Shown piece by piece: positions 44,499 to 53,458 of a DNA stretch of 64,000 bases. The DNA is from CAZJHX01 sp964545715. GTDB taxonomy: Bacteria > Myxococcota_A > UBA9042 > GCA-2863065. The DNA is taken from positions 4,688 through 68,687 of the forward strand of contig CAZJHX010000043.1 in assembly GCA_964545715.1 (NCBI GenBank), read 5' to 3'. Position numbers and translations under genes: made by a program. A model generated the notes under the pieces. That model had not been told where the DNA came from, made no database searches, and saw nothing but the letters and a program-made list of their open reading frames with translations. Within the stretch, counting starts at the first letter, position 1. Each line of letters starts with the position of its first letter.

Positions 44499-45914
44499 CT
44501 ACTTCAGCAGGGCGCTGATCAGAACCGGGTCCTGGTTCTCGATGTGGTCGTACGACAGCCCCATCGCTTTTAGAACTGTCGCATGGACGTCCGGTGGACG
44601 TAGTGTCACCCCGTTGGGGTCAACCTGGCCAGTGGACATGTCCACGCCCTGATACGTCATGTCGATGTCGTCGGTGCCCCCGACCACGGTGTTGCCCTGG
44701 ATGCCTGCGCCTGCAACCAGGCAGCACGACGACAGGTGGTGATCCCGTCCGCCGCGGCTGTTCAGGGTCGGTGTGCGCGCGAAGTCGCTGGTGACCAGCA
44801 CGGTGGTGCGGTCCCAGTAGGGCTTGCCGTTGCCGTCCAGCGCCGTCTTCAGGAAGTCGATCAGGTCCGATAGCGCGTTGAAGCCCGTGGCCAGCGCCGG
44901 CGCGTGGTCGGTCTGATAGTCGTCGTCGTGGTGGTCGATGCTGCCGGATCCCAAGCTGATCTTGACCGCCTGACTCAGCCCATTGGTCAGCGCCTGCGCG
45001 GCGATCGCCGCCTGCCCTTTGCCGCCCTCGAGCTCCTGGGCCAGCCGCGACGGATCGATGTCGAACGCCTCGTACAGCGCCTGAATCGCGGGTGGCGGGT
45101 TTGCCGTGAACATGAAGTGCTGCGCCAGGTCGCCGGACGCCAGGGACAGCGACTTGGTGTGGCTGTCCAAGAACGTGGTCACCGCCTCGTTGCCGTCATA
45201 CATGATGTCGCTGCAGCTGTTGGACCACAGGTACTCCGACACGGCGGATGACGTCGCCTCTGTCAGCGGCTCGCCGATCGCGGACAGCACGGTCAGCAGA
45301 TCGAAGCTCTGGCGGATCTGCAGCGCGGTCGCAAAGTTGCTCAGCCCCTCATTGTAGGCCTCGCCGCCCACGACCAGGTTGGGCAGCGCCGTCAAGTCGC
45401 CTGTGCTGTGTGCGTGCCAGGTCCCCAGCGAGCTGCCGCTGGCGGACAGGCCGCGCGGAAACTTGCCGGTCAGGTTGTACCTGCGCCCGACCTCGTGGGT
45501 CAGCGTGCCCATATTGATCCCACGCACAACGCCCACGTCGGCATATTTGTCCGCCAGGCGCCCGATCGCCGGACCAAACGTGATGTTGGACCCGGACGGC
45601 TTTACGAGCCCCGTTCCCTGAGTGTCGATCAAGGCCTGATTCACGGTGCTGTCACCGGCGACGAGGTCGTAGGACGGCAGGATCTTGCCGCTGGTAAACG
45701 CGGTGTTGTCGCGCGGGTCCAGGCACAACAGCTGATCCCAGCCGCCGTCGAAGCTGCACACGATCAGCAGCGGTGACGTGTCGACGTCAAACGTCTGAGC
45801 GCGCGCGACGCCTCCAAAGAGGTTGCCCATCCAGAGCGCGGCGGCGGAAGCGCCCATCCCCTGCAGCATCAAGCGGCGGGAGAAGGCGCGTCGGTTCTTG
45901 CTCGTGTTGTTCAT
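44499..45914 (-). CDS. DUF1501-family Tat-exported protein
   Basis: A 471-aa protein with a twin-arginine signal (SRRLMLQGMGASAAALW). The mature part has the DUF1501 features of a sulfatase/alkaline-phosphatase-like fold: LLIVCSFDGGWDQL at the N-terminus, VVRGINMGTLTHEVGRRY, SIDHHDDDYQTDHAPAL, TTVLVTSDFARTPTLNSRGGRDHH and VHATVLKAMGL near the end. DUF1501 proteins are common next to DUF1549/DUF1592-type proteins, but their biochemical role is unknown. It is the last gene of a four-gene minus-strand operon of exported proteins, starting 29 bp after the small lipoprotein. Export by Tat suggests it folds, perhaps with metals, before secretion. Confidence 0.85.
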   Translation of the reverse strand: MNNTSKNRRAFSRRLMLQGMGASAAALWMGNLFGGVARAQTFDVDTSPLLIVCSFDGGWDQLLCLDPRDNTAFTSGKILPSYDLVAGDSTVNQALIDTQGTGLVKPSGSNITFGPAIGRLADKYADVGVVRGINMGTLTHEVGRRYNLTGKFPRGLSASGSSLGTWHAHSTGDLTALPNLVVGGEAYNEGLSNFATALQIRQSFDLLTVLSAIGEPLTEATSSAVSEYLWSNSCSDIMYDGNEAVTTFLDSHTKSLSLASGDLAQHFMFTANPPPAIQALYEAFDIDPSRLAQELEGGKGQAAIAAQALTNGLSQAVKISLGSGSIDHHDDDYQTDHAPALATGFNALSDLIDFLKTALDGNGKPYWDRTTVLVTSDFARTPTLNSRGGRDHHLSSCCLVAGAGIQGNTVVGGTDDIDMTYQGVDMSTGQVDPNGVTLRPPDVHATVLKAMGLSYDHIENQDPVLISALLK

Positions 45915-45943
45915 GACTGACTCCTGTTTCGCCGAAGCGGTGT

Positions 45944-46552
45944 TTAGTAGAGGTGGAAGGCCGGGGAGCTGAAGAGCGCGACGCACGCGCCGGACCAGCC
46001 GCCCGCCTCGTAGACTTTGCGCAGGGACGCCACGCTCTCGGCGTCGTCGTCCGCGACCTTCTCGCCCAGAAAGCGCAGCTTCAGGTACCGTAGGTTGGCG
46101 TCCACGTCGTCGAAGCGCTGCAGGTCGGTGGTCTTCATCTTGGCGCACACGTCGCGCGCCATGTCGTCCATGAACTTTACGTACAGCGCGGTCGGCTCGG
46201 CCGGCTCCACCGTGGTCTGGATGTAGTCCGGGTGTCCCAGCGTCAGGCCGAGCACGCGCTCGTCCAGCGCCTGGTACTCGGGCCCGTTGGCCTTGGCCTT
46301 GACCGTCCAATCCGCGCCTCCGGCCACGATCGGGATCGAGTTGCGCAGCTGCTGGACCGTCAGGCGCTTCACCTCACGGCTTTGCGGCGGCAGCACCAGG
46401 CTGGGGTGGTCCACCGGGACGCCGACCACCGAGTCGTCGACGACAGCCGGCGCCGTGGTCTCGATCGGGATGCTGACGTCGCTGCAGGCCGAAGCCATCA
46501 CACACATCAGGGCCAGGCTCACTACGAGCATGCTTGAGCTCATCGCTTTCAT
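45944..46552 (-). CDS. Predicted lipoprotein, DUF1587/DUF1592-like fragment
   Basis: A 202-aa predicted lipoprotein with signal peptide ending MASAC. REVKRLTVQQLRNSI resembles the RRLTxxEYxNT opening of DUF1587. GGWSGACVALFSSPAFHLY at the end resembles the LLxSPxFLYR motif of DUF1592, which usually lies in much longer proteins. This looks like a compact or split member. It overlaps the following gene's stop by 4 nt (ATGA), so it is coupled to the heme-binding partner. Function unknown. Confidence 0.7.
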   Translation of the reverse strand: MKAMSSSMLVVSLALMCVMASACSDVSIPIETTAPAVVDDSVVGVPVDHPSLVLPPQSREVKRLTVQQLRNSIPIVAGGADWTVKAKANGPEYQALDERVLGLTLGHPDYIQTTVEPAEPTALYVKFMDDMARDVCAKMKTTDLQRFDDVDANLRYLKLRFLGEKVADDDAESVASLRKVYEAGGWSGACVALFSSPAFHLY

Positions 46553-48135
46553 CGGACTCTCCTGTACTGGGGCAGCTCCACCAGGGATTTGACGAGCGCG
46601 CGGAAGTCGTCGGACAGCTGAAACTCAGCCGCCAGCAGCATCAGCAGCGCGATCTCGTTGTCGCTGCGCAGTGGGTCGAGGACCATCTCGCGGCCCATCA
46701 GGTGCTGGAACAGCGTGCGGACCGTCGTGCTGTGAAACTGCCCGCTGTCGATGACGGTGCTCGCCCACGCGGACGGACCGCCGTCGATGTTCTCGGCCAG
46801 CTTGTTGTGCAACGGATCGTCGATGTCCGCGTACTGGTGCGCCAGCAGCGTTCCCGGGTTATAGGCGTCCGGGTCGGTGACGTAGAAGCGGTTGCACAAG
46901 AACGCCGTCTTGCCGCTCTTGGTCGGATCGCATTTGGGGTTGTAGACGGGCAGCTCGGCGCTGTTCAGGATGCTGCTTCCGGCCTCCACGATCGGCGCGA
47001 AGTGAGCGGCGAGCGGCTCCAGCACCTGGTGACAGTGGCGACATGTGCAGCGCTGCGTCAGGTCGTCCGCGTCGGGATCGCAGTCGGCGTCGCCGCCGGC
47101 CGGAGGCACGAAGTACTGGCCGGTGAACGCGATGCGCATGCGGTTGGCGCGACCGCGGTTGGTCTGAAAGCGCAGGGTGTACGCCGGCAGCGTCAGGATG
47201 CCCGCATGTACGCCGGATCGGTCGGCTGCGCTCCAGCCCATGTCGGTGAACGCGGGGATGGCGCCGGACACGTCGACGTCGCCGGGACCCGTCTGGTTGA
47301 GGGTCTTATTGAGGTTGACCATGGGCGCCAAGTGCTTCTTCCAGTGCGCGATGGGGCCGTTCATGTACGTGCGCTGCGTGGTCAGGATCTCGGAGTACCC
47401 CCGGTCGCCGACGGTGGAGTCGTCGATGAGCAGCAGCAGCTGCTCGCGCACCTGGGTCAGGATCGTGCGCCCGGTGGTCGGGCCGAAGCAGCGGTTCAGG
47501 TTGGGGCCGCAGCCGCAGCCGCGATCGCTGTTGGCGCGCCGGTCGGTGCACGGACCCTTGACCCCGACGTCCGCCGTCTGCGCGTCAAAGGCGCACACCT
47601 TGATCGTCTCACCCCAGTAGGTGTCGACCAGCACCCAGCCGTCCTGCTGGTACTCGATGCCGTTGTTGTCGGCGGTGATCGTCTTGGGCATGCCGTCAGC
47701 CTCAAACTCGGTCTGCTCCCAGTCGCCGCAGGTCTCGTTGCCCGCGCCCTGGCGCCAGGTCTTCTTGCGCCCCGTGCCGCGTACCGCCCAGATCTCCTTC
47801 ATGGGGCCCGTCTTGGAGATCGGGGTGATGACGGTCATCACGTCCACGATGGCCACGTTGTTGACGTTGGGCCACAGCATGTCCTCGTGGTAGCGGCGCA
47901 TCGCCAGCCGGAAGTCCTCGGACGCCAGCATGTCGTCGATCATGTCGGCCGGCACCTCACTGAACTGGTCGAGCGCGGTGTACTCCTCGTAGTCGGGCAG
48001 ACGAAGGCGCAGGTCGAGCGACAAGCGGCGCAGCATCCGGTAGCGGTCGAGCTCTTGCGAGGCGCCGCATTCGTCGGCTGCCGCTGCGGTCGGCAGAACC
48101 GACAGCGACAGCAGGATGATGAGAAGTCTCTTCAT
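46549..48135 (-). CDS. Exported DUF1549-like protein with a c-type heme motif
   Basis: A 528-aa protein with a signal peptide (MKRLLIILLSLSVLPTAAAA). RYRMLRRLSLDLRLRLPDYEEY resembles the RRLxLDLxGxxPT block of DUF1549 proteins. CTCRHCHQVLEP has a CxxCH heme-attachment motif, and GREMVLDPLRSDNEIALLMLLAAEFQLSDDFRALVKSLV resembles DUF1585/DUF1592 C-termini. I infer a periplasmic or surface redox protein. It lies between the cytochrome lipoprotein (45 bp upstream) and the small lipoprotein (4-nt overlap). The reaction is unknown. Confidence 0.75.
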   Translation of the reverse strand: MKRLLIILLSLSVLPTAAAADECGASQELDRYRMLRRLSLDLRLRLPDYEEYTALDQFSEVPADMIDDMLASEDFRLAMRRYHEDMLWPNVNNVAIVDVMTVITPISKTGPMKEIWAVRGTGRKKTWRQGAGNETCGDWEQTEFEADGMPKTITADNNGIEYQQDGWVLVDTYWGETIKVCAFDAQTADVGVKGPCTDRRANSDRGCGCGPNLNRCFGPTTGRTILTQVREQLLLLIDDSTVGDRGYSEILTTQRTYMNGPIAHWKKHLAPMVNLNKTLNQTGPGDVDVSGAIPAFTDMGWSAADRSGVHAGILTLPAYTLRFQTNRGRANRMRIAFTGQYFVPPAGGDADCDPDADDLTQRCTCRHCHQVLEPLAAHFAPIVEAGSSILNSAELPVYNPKCDPTKSGKTAFLCNRFYVTDPDAYNPGTLLAHQYADIDDPLHNKLAENIDGGPSAWASTVIDSGQFHSTTVRTLFQHLMGREMVLDPLRSDNEIALLMLLAAEFQLSDDFRALVKSLVELPQYRRVR

Positions 48136-48180
48136 GGCACAGGTCTCCTTGTCGTGGGGAAGGGCAGGGGATTCGGGGGT

Positions 48181-49386
48181 TCAGGGGTTCTGGCCGGTGC
48201 TGTACCAGCTGACCAGCACGTCCAGCTCGTCGGTGGTCAGCGCCGGCATCGGCGTGGGGGGCATCTGGGCGGTGGTGACGCGCGCCAGGATCGAGTCGGC
48301 CAGCGAGCGCGTGGTCTCGTAGTCGGTGAACTCGTGCTTGGGCGCGCTGTAGCCGTCGGAGTGGCAGATGCCGCAGCGCAGCTCCAGGATCGGCGCGACC
48401 TCGGTGGCGAAGCTGACGGGCGTACCGATCAGCAGGCCGACGACGTCCGTGCCGCGGCCGATCCAGACGGTGCCGTAGCCGTCGATCGTCATCGCGCCCG
48501 TGTCGGTGGTCGACTCCAGCGGCGCCAGCCCGGTCAGGACGCCGTTGTCGATCGTGATGGCGCCGGCGGCGGTCAGGACGACTCCTGCCACAGCGGCCTC
48601 GGCGGCGGCGGTGCTGTCGTCAGCCAATGTGTAGCGCTGGTAGGCGCCGTCACTGGTGCGCACGGTGAGGCCCGCGTCCGACGTGATCGAGAAGCCGTCG
48701 CCTGTCGCGCAGATCGAGGTGATGTTGCCCAGCTGCTGCGGGACGGCCACGTAGGTCAGCGTGACGGAGTCCAGCTCGTACAGGGCGGGGCCGAACGCCA
48801 CGAGGACCTCCGCGCCGGCCACGCCGACCGCCGTCGCCGCGCCGGGCTCAGACACAAACGCGATGTGACTGAGCACGTCGCCCGACGACATGTAGAGGCC
48901 CTGGTCGGTCGCCAGCCACAGCGTCTCGGTCGCCGCGCCGGCGTCGACAGCCAGGGCGTGTACGCGCGTGGTGGCCAGCGCGTCGGACAGCGGCGACGTC
49001 AGCAGTCTGTCCTCGAACGTATGAAAGAGGCCCTGCTCAGCCGCGACAAAGGCGCCGCTCTGCCGGGCAGCCATCGCGTGTACGGCGCCCGTCGACAGCG
49101 GTGCCGATGCGTCCGCGGCAAACACGGCCACCTCAACCAGCCCGGCCGCGCCGACGCTGTAGACCCCGTCTTCGGTCCCGACCAGCGCGACGCCATCGTC
49201 CGTGGCCATGGCCGTGATCGTCGCCGGCGCTTGATAGGTCAGCTGATCGACGGCCTGGTCGCTCCAGGTGGCCGCCCCGGACACGACGGTGATCTCGATC
49301 GGGGACGCCGGCTCAGTGGGCAGGGACTCGTTGCAGCCCAACATGCACAGCGCGCCGGCAGCCAGAATTATGAGCGTTTGCTTCAC
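48181..49386 (-). CDS. Lipoprotein with beta-propeller-like region and C-terminal cytochrome c domain
   Basis: A 401-aa predicted lipoprotein starting at GTG 49386 with GAGGAG 6 nt upstream; earlier in-frame ATG at 49419 lacks a ribosome-binding site. The lipobox is CMLGC. Residues about 20-300 contain repeated blades (for example GTEDGVYSVG, AEQGLFHTF, ATDQGLYMSS) like two-component-regulator propellers. The C-terminal ~100 residues hold a class-I-like cytochrome c: ILELRCGICHSDG with CxxCH, and MPPTPMPALTTDELDVLVSW, whose methionines could be the axial ligand. First gene of the DUF1501 operon; divergent from the glycosyltransferase. Confidence 0.82.
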   Translation of the reverse strand: MKQTLIILAAGALCMLGCNESLPTEPASPIEITVVSGAATWSDQAVDQLTYQAPATITAMATDDGVALVGTEDGVYSVGAAGLVEVAVFAADASAPLSTGAVHAMAARQSGAFVAAEQGLFHTFEDRLLTSPLSDALATTRVHALAVDAGAATETLWLATDQGLYMSSGDVLSHIAFVSEPGAATAVGVAGAEVLVAFGPALYELDSVTLTYVAVPQQLGNITSICATGDGFSITSDAGLTVRTSDGAYQRYTLADDSTAAAEAAVAGVVLTAAGAITIDNGVLTGLAPLESTTDTGAMTIDGYGTVWIGRGTDVVGLLIGTPVSFATEVAPILELRCGICHSDGYSAPKHEFTDYETTRSLADSILARVTTAQMPPTPMPALTTDELDVLVSWYSTGQNP

Positions 49387-49551
49387 CACTTTCTCCTCGT
49401 GCAAATGACCGATGCTCATTCACTTCGCAAGGCATGGGCCATCTGTAAGTATCTGAAACTATTGAATGTATCGTGATTGCCGGTGTCAGGCTGTGTTGTC
49501 GGTATGAACAGTGGTGTCAACCTTCGTAGACAGTGGTCGGACGCCGTTGTA

Positions 49552-51642
49552 ATGTCCGCCGCCATGGTCCGCTGGTCCGCCTTTACAGTCCTGCTGATAG
49601 CCGCTTTGGGAACCGGGTTCCTGGCGGTGCGCAGTACGACTCAGCGCGGCATGACCATGCGGATCTACGACAACCTCCGCTGGTCCGGTGAGCCCAGCGT
49701 CGAGCAGGTGGTCGAGCACCTGGACTACGGACCGCGCCTGAGGCGCAACCCGGTCGCCGTACCCGATCGATCGTCGGTGCGGCTGGACGGCTGGGTGATG
49801 GCGCCGCGCGGCGGGACCTACGACTTCCTGATCGAGTCCACCGACGACGCCTGGCTGCGGGTGAACAACAAGACCATCGTGACGCATCGGCGCGGGAAGG
49901 AGTTCTCCAAGGGATCCGTGCGCCTGACCAAGGGCTTTCACGAGCTGCGCATTCAGACGCGCCATCGCCGCGGCGACTCCCGGTTGAGAGTGCAGTGGCG
50001 CCTGCCGTCGGGCTATATGAACATGGAGGCGCTGCAGCCGATCTTTGTTCAGCCGGTCGAGCCCGTGCGCGGTCCGGCGCTGCCGCTGGCGATGCGTCTG
50101 GGCCCGGTGCTGCTGTTGCTGCTGGCGGGGCTTGTGGCGTTTGGCCCGGCCGTGGTGCGGTTTGCCCGAAGCTTTGCCACCGATCAGGCGCGTCGTCGCC
50201 GTGTATTGCTGGGCGCCACGCTGTTCGTCGCGACCGTGGGCGTGCGCTGCTGGGATCTCAACGGCGCGGGCGAGACGTCCGACGAGTGGGCGTACGCGGG
50301 CGCCGGGCGGATCTACGTGTCCAACATGGCGCACGGTTACTTCCAAAGCTTGTACTGGAACACCAACGAAGAGCATCCGCCCATCGGCAAGTATGTGTAC
50401 GGCGTCGTCAGCCACCTGGCCGGCACCGACAGCTATACGCCGCTGCGCTTTGCGTCCGCGGTGATGGCCGGCTTCACGGTGCTGCTGACGTTTATGTTCG
50501 GCACGCGCTTCATCGGCGGCTGGGTCGGGTTCTTTGCCGGGCTGATCCTGGTGTTCTTGCCGCCGTTCATCGCGCACGGGAAGGTGGCTGCGCTGGATGC
50601 GCCGTCCGTGCTGCTATTTACGCTGGGCGTGTACCTCTTCGCGCGCGCGATCACAGCCGAGGGACACCAGAACAAGTGGTACCTGGCGGCCGGACTGGTC
50701 GCGTGCCTGGCCTTTGCGACCAAGTTCTCCAACGCCACGCTCTTCATCTTCATGATGGTGCTGCACTTTGCGCATGAGTGGCGCAACATCCGCCGGCGCG
50801 GGATCCTGGAGCTGCCGATCTCGCTGTACATCCTGCCGGCGCTGCCGATGATCGTGCTGCTGATCGTGTGGCCGTGGCTGTGGCGCGAGCCGTTCGGGCA
50901 GCTGGTGACCACCCTGCAGCACTGGGATTATCCCATTCAGGAGTGGTTTCTGGGGCATTACCGGCAGCCGCCCTGGTACTACTTTCCGGTCACGTTCGTG
51001 GCGACCACACCGGCGGTGCTGCTGGTCGGGTTCGGCGCATTCTTCTACACGGCCTGGAAGCGGCGCTCGTTTACCAACCTGATCGTGCTGCTGTGGTTCC
51101 TGACGCCGTTCTTGTGGACGATCAGCGTGCTCAAGCAGGACGGCATTCGCTACATCTACAACATGTATCCGCCCCTGGCGTTGATGATCGCGATTGGCGC
51201 CGACGTGTTCATCCGCAGGGTGTCCTGGCGGCCGTTTGCCGCTATCGGAACCGCCGTCTACCTCGCGGTTCAGTGTTGGACCGTGCACCCGTACTACCTG
51301 GACTATTACAGCGAGCTGGTTGGCGGCACAGGCACCGTATACGACAAGTCGCTGTTCGAGGTCGGCTGGTGGGGCGAGGGCATGGACAAGGCCTACGAGT
51401 TCGTCAACGAGGAGGCGGAGTCCGGCGCCACGTGGGACGTGATCGGCGTCGTGAACCACACGTCCGACATGCTGCGCGACGACCTGGTGTATGACCCGGA
51501 GTCACCGCAGTATCTGATCAAGGCGTACATCAGCCCGCGCGAGGTCCAGCGCAAGGGCTATACAGAGGTCTTCAAGGTCGAGGTGGCGAGCGCGCCGCTG
51601 GTCATCGTCTACCAGCGAGACGACCTTCTCGAAACCGACTGA
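49552..51642 (+). CDS. Membrane glycosyltransferase (GT39/ArnT-like) with N-terminal PA14 domain
   Basis: A protein of about 696 residues; ATG at 49552 or 49564 fits just before the first membrane helix, and earlier starts (49504 ATG, 49477 TTG) lack support. After one helix, about residues 45-170 form a PA14-like beta domain (LDGWVMAPRGGTYDFLIES, DDAWLRVNNKTIV, GFHELRIQT). The rest is polytopic, with TSDEWAYAGAGR carrying the catalytic acidic residue of GT-C enzymes and EEHPPIGKYVYG after it. GT-C enzymes move a sugar from a polyprenyl-phosphate to protein or lipid on the outer face of the membrane. The acceptor is unknown. Confidence 0.82.
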   Translation: MSAAMVRWSAFTVLLIAALGTGFLAVRSTTQRGMTMRIYDNLRWSGEPSVEQVVEHLDYGPRLRRNPVAVPDRSSVRLDGWVMAPRGGTYDFLIESTDDAWLRVNNKTIVTHRRGKEFSKGSVRLTKGFHELRIQTRHRRGDSRLRVQWRLPSGYMNMEALQPIFVQPVEPVRGPALPLAMRLGPVLLLLLAGLVAFGPAVVRFARSFATDQARRRRVLLGATLFVATVGVRCWDLNGAGETSDEWAYAGAGRIYVSNMAHGYFQSLYWNTNEEHPPIGKYVYGVVSHLAGTDSYTPLRFASAVMAGFTVLLTFMFGTRFIGGWVGFFAGLILVFLPPFIAHGKVAALDAPSVLLFTLGVYLFARAITAEGHQNKWYLAAGLVACLAFATKFSNATLFIFMMVLHFAHEWRNIRRRGILELPISLYILPALPMIVLLIVWPWLWREPFGQLVTTLQHWDYPIQEWFLGHYRQPPWYYFPVTFVATTPAVLLVGFGAFFYTAWKRRSFTNLIVLLWFLTPFLWTISVLKQDGIRYIYNMYPPLALMIAIGADVFIRRVSWRPFAAIGTAVYLAVQCWTVHPYYLDYYSELVGGTGTVYDKSLFEVGWWGEGMDKAYEFVNEEAESGATWDVIGVVNHTSDMLRDDLVYDPESPQYLIKAYISPREVQRKGYTEVFKVEVASAPLVIVYQRDDLLETD

Positions 51643-51660
51643 CTTCTCTATACTGCGCCG

Positions 51661-52401
51661 ATGTCAGGCCCCAGCCCACGTTTTCTGTTGTTGCAGGCGC
51701 GTCTCGAAGGCGACGAGATGGCGCGCCACGAGCACGAGTGCTTTTACAAGGCTCTGGAGGTCCCCGAAGCCTCGGTCAAGTGCTGGAATCTGCTGCAGGG
51801 CCCGCCCACAGAGCGCGAGCTGGACCAGACCGACCTGCTGTTGATCGGTGGGTCGGGGCACTTCTCCGTGTGCGACGACGACCCCTTCATTCACCAGTTC
51901 CTCGATTTTCTGGGCGACGTCTGCGTGGCGCGGCGCTTTCCCACCTTTGCGTCGTGCTTCGGCTTTCAGGGACTGGTCGTCGCGGGCGGCGGCGAGGTGA
52001 TCCACGATGTCCCCAACACCGAGGTCGGCACGTTCGACATCTTTGTCAGTGAGGAGGGGCTCAAGGACCCGCTGCTTGGCGACATCGGGCCGTCGTTCAA
52101 AGCGCAGCTTGGGCACAAGGACCGCGCGACGCGGCTGCCGGCCGGCATGACCCACCTCGCGTCGTCCGCGCTGGTGCCGTACCAGTGCGTGCGCGTCGGT
52201 GATAGCGACGTCTTCGGTACGCAGTTTCACCCGGAGCTGACTCGGCAGGCCAACACGCTGCGATACCTGCGCTACCAGGCCGGCTACGTGGAGGCCGAGC
52301 CGGATCGCCCCGAAGACCAGGTGCTGCAGTCCATGGAAGAGTCTCCGCTGGCCACCGCGCTGTTGCCGCGCTGGATGAACGCCGCGCTGTCCCGCTCATG
52401 A
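51661..52401 (+). CDS. Class-I glutamine amidotransferase-like protein (GMP synthase GATase type)
   Basis: A 246-aa protein with a class-I glutamine amidotransferase fold. The oxyanion/nucleophile elbow is FASCFGFQ, with Cys as candidate nucleophile. The catalytic His-Glu is FGTQFHPEL. It resembles the GMP-synthase-like amidotransferases that stand alone, and no synthase domain is attached. It starts 18 bp after the glycosyltransferase and overlaps the DUF72 gene by 4 nt (ATGA). The amidated or hydrolysed substrate is unknown. Confidence 0.88.
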   Translation: MSGPSPRFLLLQARLEGDEMARHEHECFYKALEVPEASVKCWNLLQGPPTERELDQTDLLLIGGSGHFSVCDDDPFIHQFLDFLGDVCVARRFPTFASCFGFQGLVVAGGGEVIHDVPNTEVGTFDIFVSEEGLKDPLLGDIGPSFKAQLGHKDRATRLPAGMTHLASSALVPYQCVRVGDSDVFGTQFHPELTRQANTLRYLRYQAGYVEAEPDRPEDQVLQSMEESPLATALLPRWMNAALSRS

Positions 52402-52836
52402 CACGTCTGCACGTCGGCACCAGCGGCTACGCGTACAAAGAGTGGCGCGGCAGCTTCTACCCCGAGAAGCTGGCCCAGAAGAAGTGGCTGGCGTACTACG
52501 CCGATCACTTCAAATCGGTCGAGATCAACAACACCTTCTATCGGTATCCCAAGGCCGCGATGCTGGCGAAGTGGTCTGACGCGGTGGGCGACGACTTCCG
52601 CTTCGTGATCAAGGCCTCGCGGTACATCACGCACCGCAAGCGGCTGAAGGACCCCGGCGACACCGTGCCGTTTCTGCTGGAGCAGACGGCCGAGGGGTTG
52701 AGCGACAAGCTGGGGCTGATCTTTCTGCAGCTGCCGCCCAACATGTTGGTCAACCTGGACCGCTTCAAAGCGTTTCACGAGTTTCTGGCTGCCCGCGACG
52801 ACTGTCCGCGTATCGCGTGGGAGCTGCGGCACGAGT
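52398..52836 (+). CDS. DUF72 family protein, truncated by assembly gap
   Basis: The N-terminal ~146 residues of a DUF72 (YecE-like) TIM-barrel protein: TRLHVGTSGYAYKEWRG at the start, FKSVEINNTFYRYP, FRFVIKASRYITH and IFLQLPPNM are all typical. The reading frame is intact up to 52836, where a run of N begins. Relatives are about 240-280 residues, so roughly 100 or more residues lie in the gap. Function of DUF72 is not established; some are linked to iron-sulfur protein genes. Confidence 0.82.
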
Positions 52837-52936
52837 NNNNNNNNNNNNNNNNNNNNNNNNNNNNNNNNNNNNNNNNNNNNNNNNNNNNNNNNNNNNNNNN
52901 NNNNNNNNNNNNNNNNNNNNNNNNNNNNNNNNNNNN
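52837..52936. other. Assembly gap (100 N)
   Basis: Exactly 100 undetermined bases, a conventional placeholder for a scaffold gap of unknown size. It removes the 3' end of the DUF72 gene and the 5' end of the following Lys/Pro/Glu-rich protein. An 18-bp tandem repeat abuts its right edge and may have caused the assembly break. Confidence 0.98.
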
Positions 52937-53407
52937 AAGGCTCCCGAGGGCGACAAGGCTCCCGAGGGCGACAAGGCTCCTGAGAAGGCCGCCGAGCCCG
53001 CCAAGACCGCCGAGCCCGCCAAGGCCGCAGCCGCTCCGTCCGGCAAGTCCAACCACGACAAGTTCCAGGGCGACTGGGGCATCGACGTCGAGCGCATGAT
53101 GGCGCTGAACCCCAAGATGGCCGAGGCCGCCAAGGCCAACCCGGCGATGGTTGAGCAGATGCAGAAAGCCATGGGCGCCGCGACGATCTCGATCGGCAAG
53201 GACTCCCTGGTCGCCAAGGGCTTCAAGCCCAAGGATGACAAAGCCACCTACAAGATCCTCTCCGAGAAGGGCAACTCGATGGTTATCGAGAGCAAGGACG
53301 AGGGCAAAGAGGAGGTCGAGAAGATGACCGTGACCTTCGAGAGCGACGACAAGATCACCCTCACCAAGGACGGTGAGGACGAGAAGATGCCGCTCAAGCG
53401 CAAGTAA
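52937..53407 (+). CDS. C-terminal part of a protein with KAPEGD repeats (5' end in gap)
   Basis: About 156 residues are visible. The first ~15 are tandem KAPEGD units encoded by an 18-bp repeat, followed by an Ala/Pro/Lys/Glu linker. The folded part (about 40-156) includes FQGDWGIDVERMMALNPKMAEAAK and VTFESDDKITLTKDGEDEKM, a compact charged domain like those of secreted myxobacterial lipoproteins, where a GxWxxD opening often follows a low-complexity linker. A lipoprotein signal is likely but would be in the gap. No function can be assigned. Confidence 0.7.
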   Translation, partial: KAPEGDKAPEGDKAPEKAAEPAKTAEPAKAAAAPSGKSNHDKFQGDWGIDVERMMALNPKMAEAAKANPAMVEQMQKAMGAATISIGKDSLVAKGFKPKDDKATYKILSEKGNSMVIESKDEGKEEVEKMTVTFESDDKITLTKDGEDEKMPLKRK

Positions 53408-53458
53408 GCGCCCCCCTTTCCTCGAGTTCCCCCCGTAAAACCAATCCTTGACCGTCCC

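Noticed and set aside
46534..49476. 980-codon plus-strand reading frame across the DUF1501 operon
   Set aside because: Composition is typical of an antisense high-GC frame, and the minus strand carries three exported proteins with heme and lipobox motifs.
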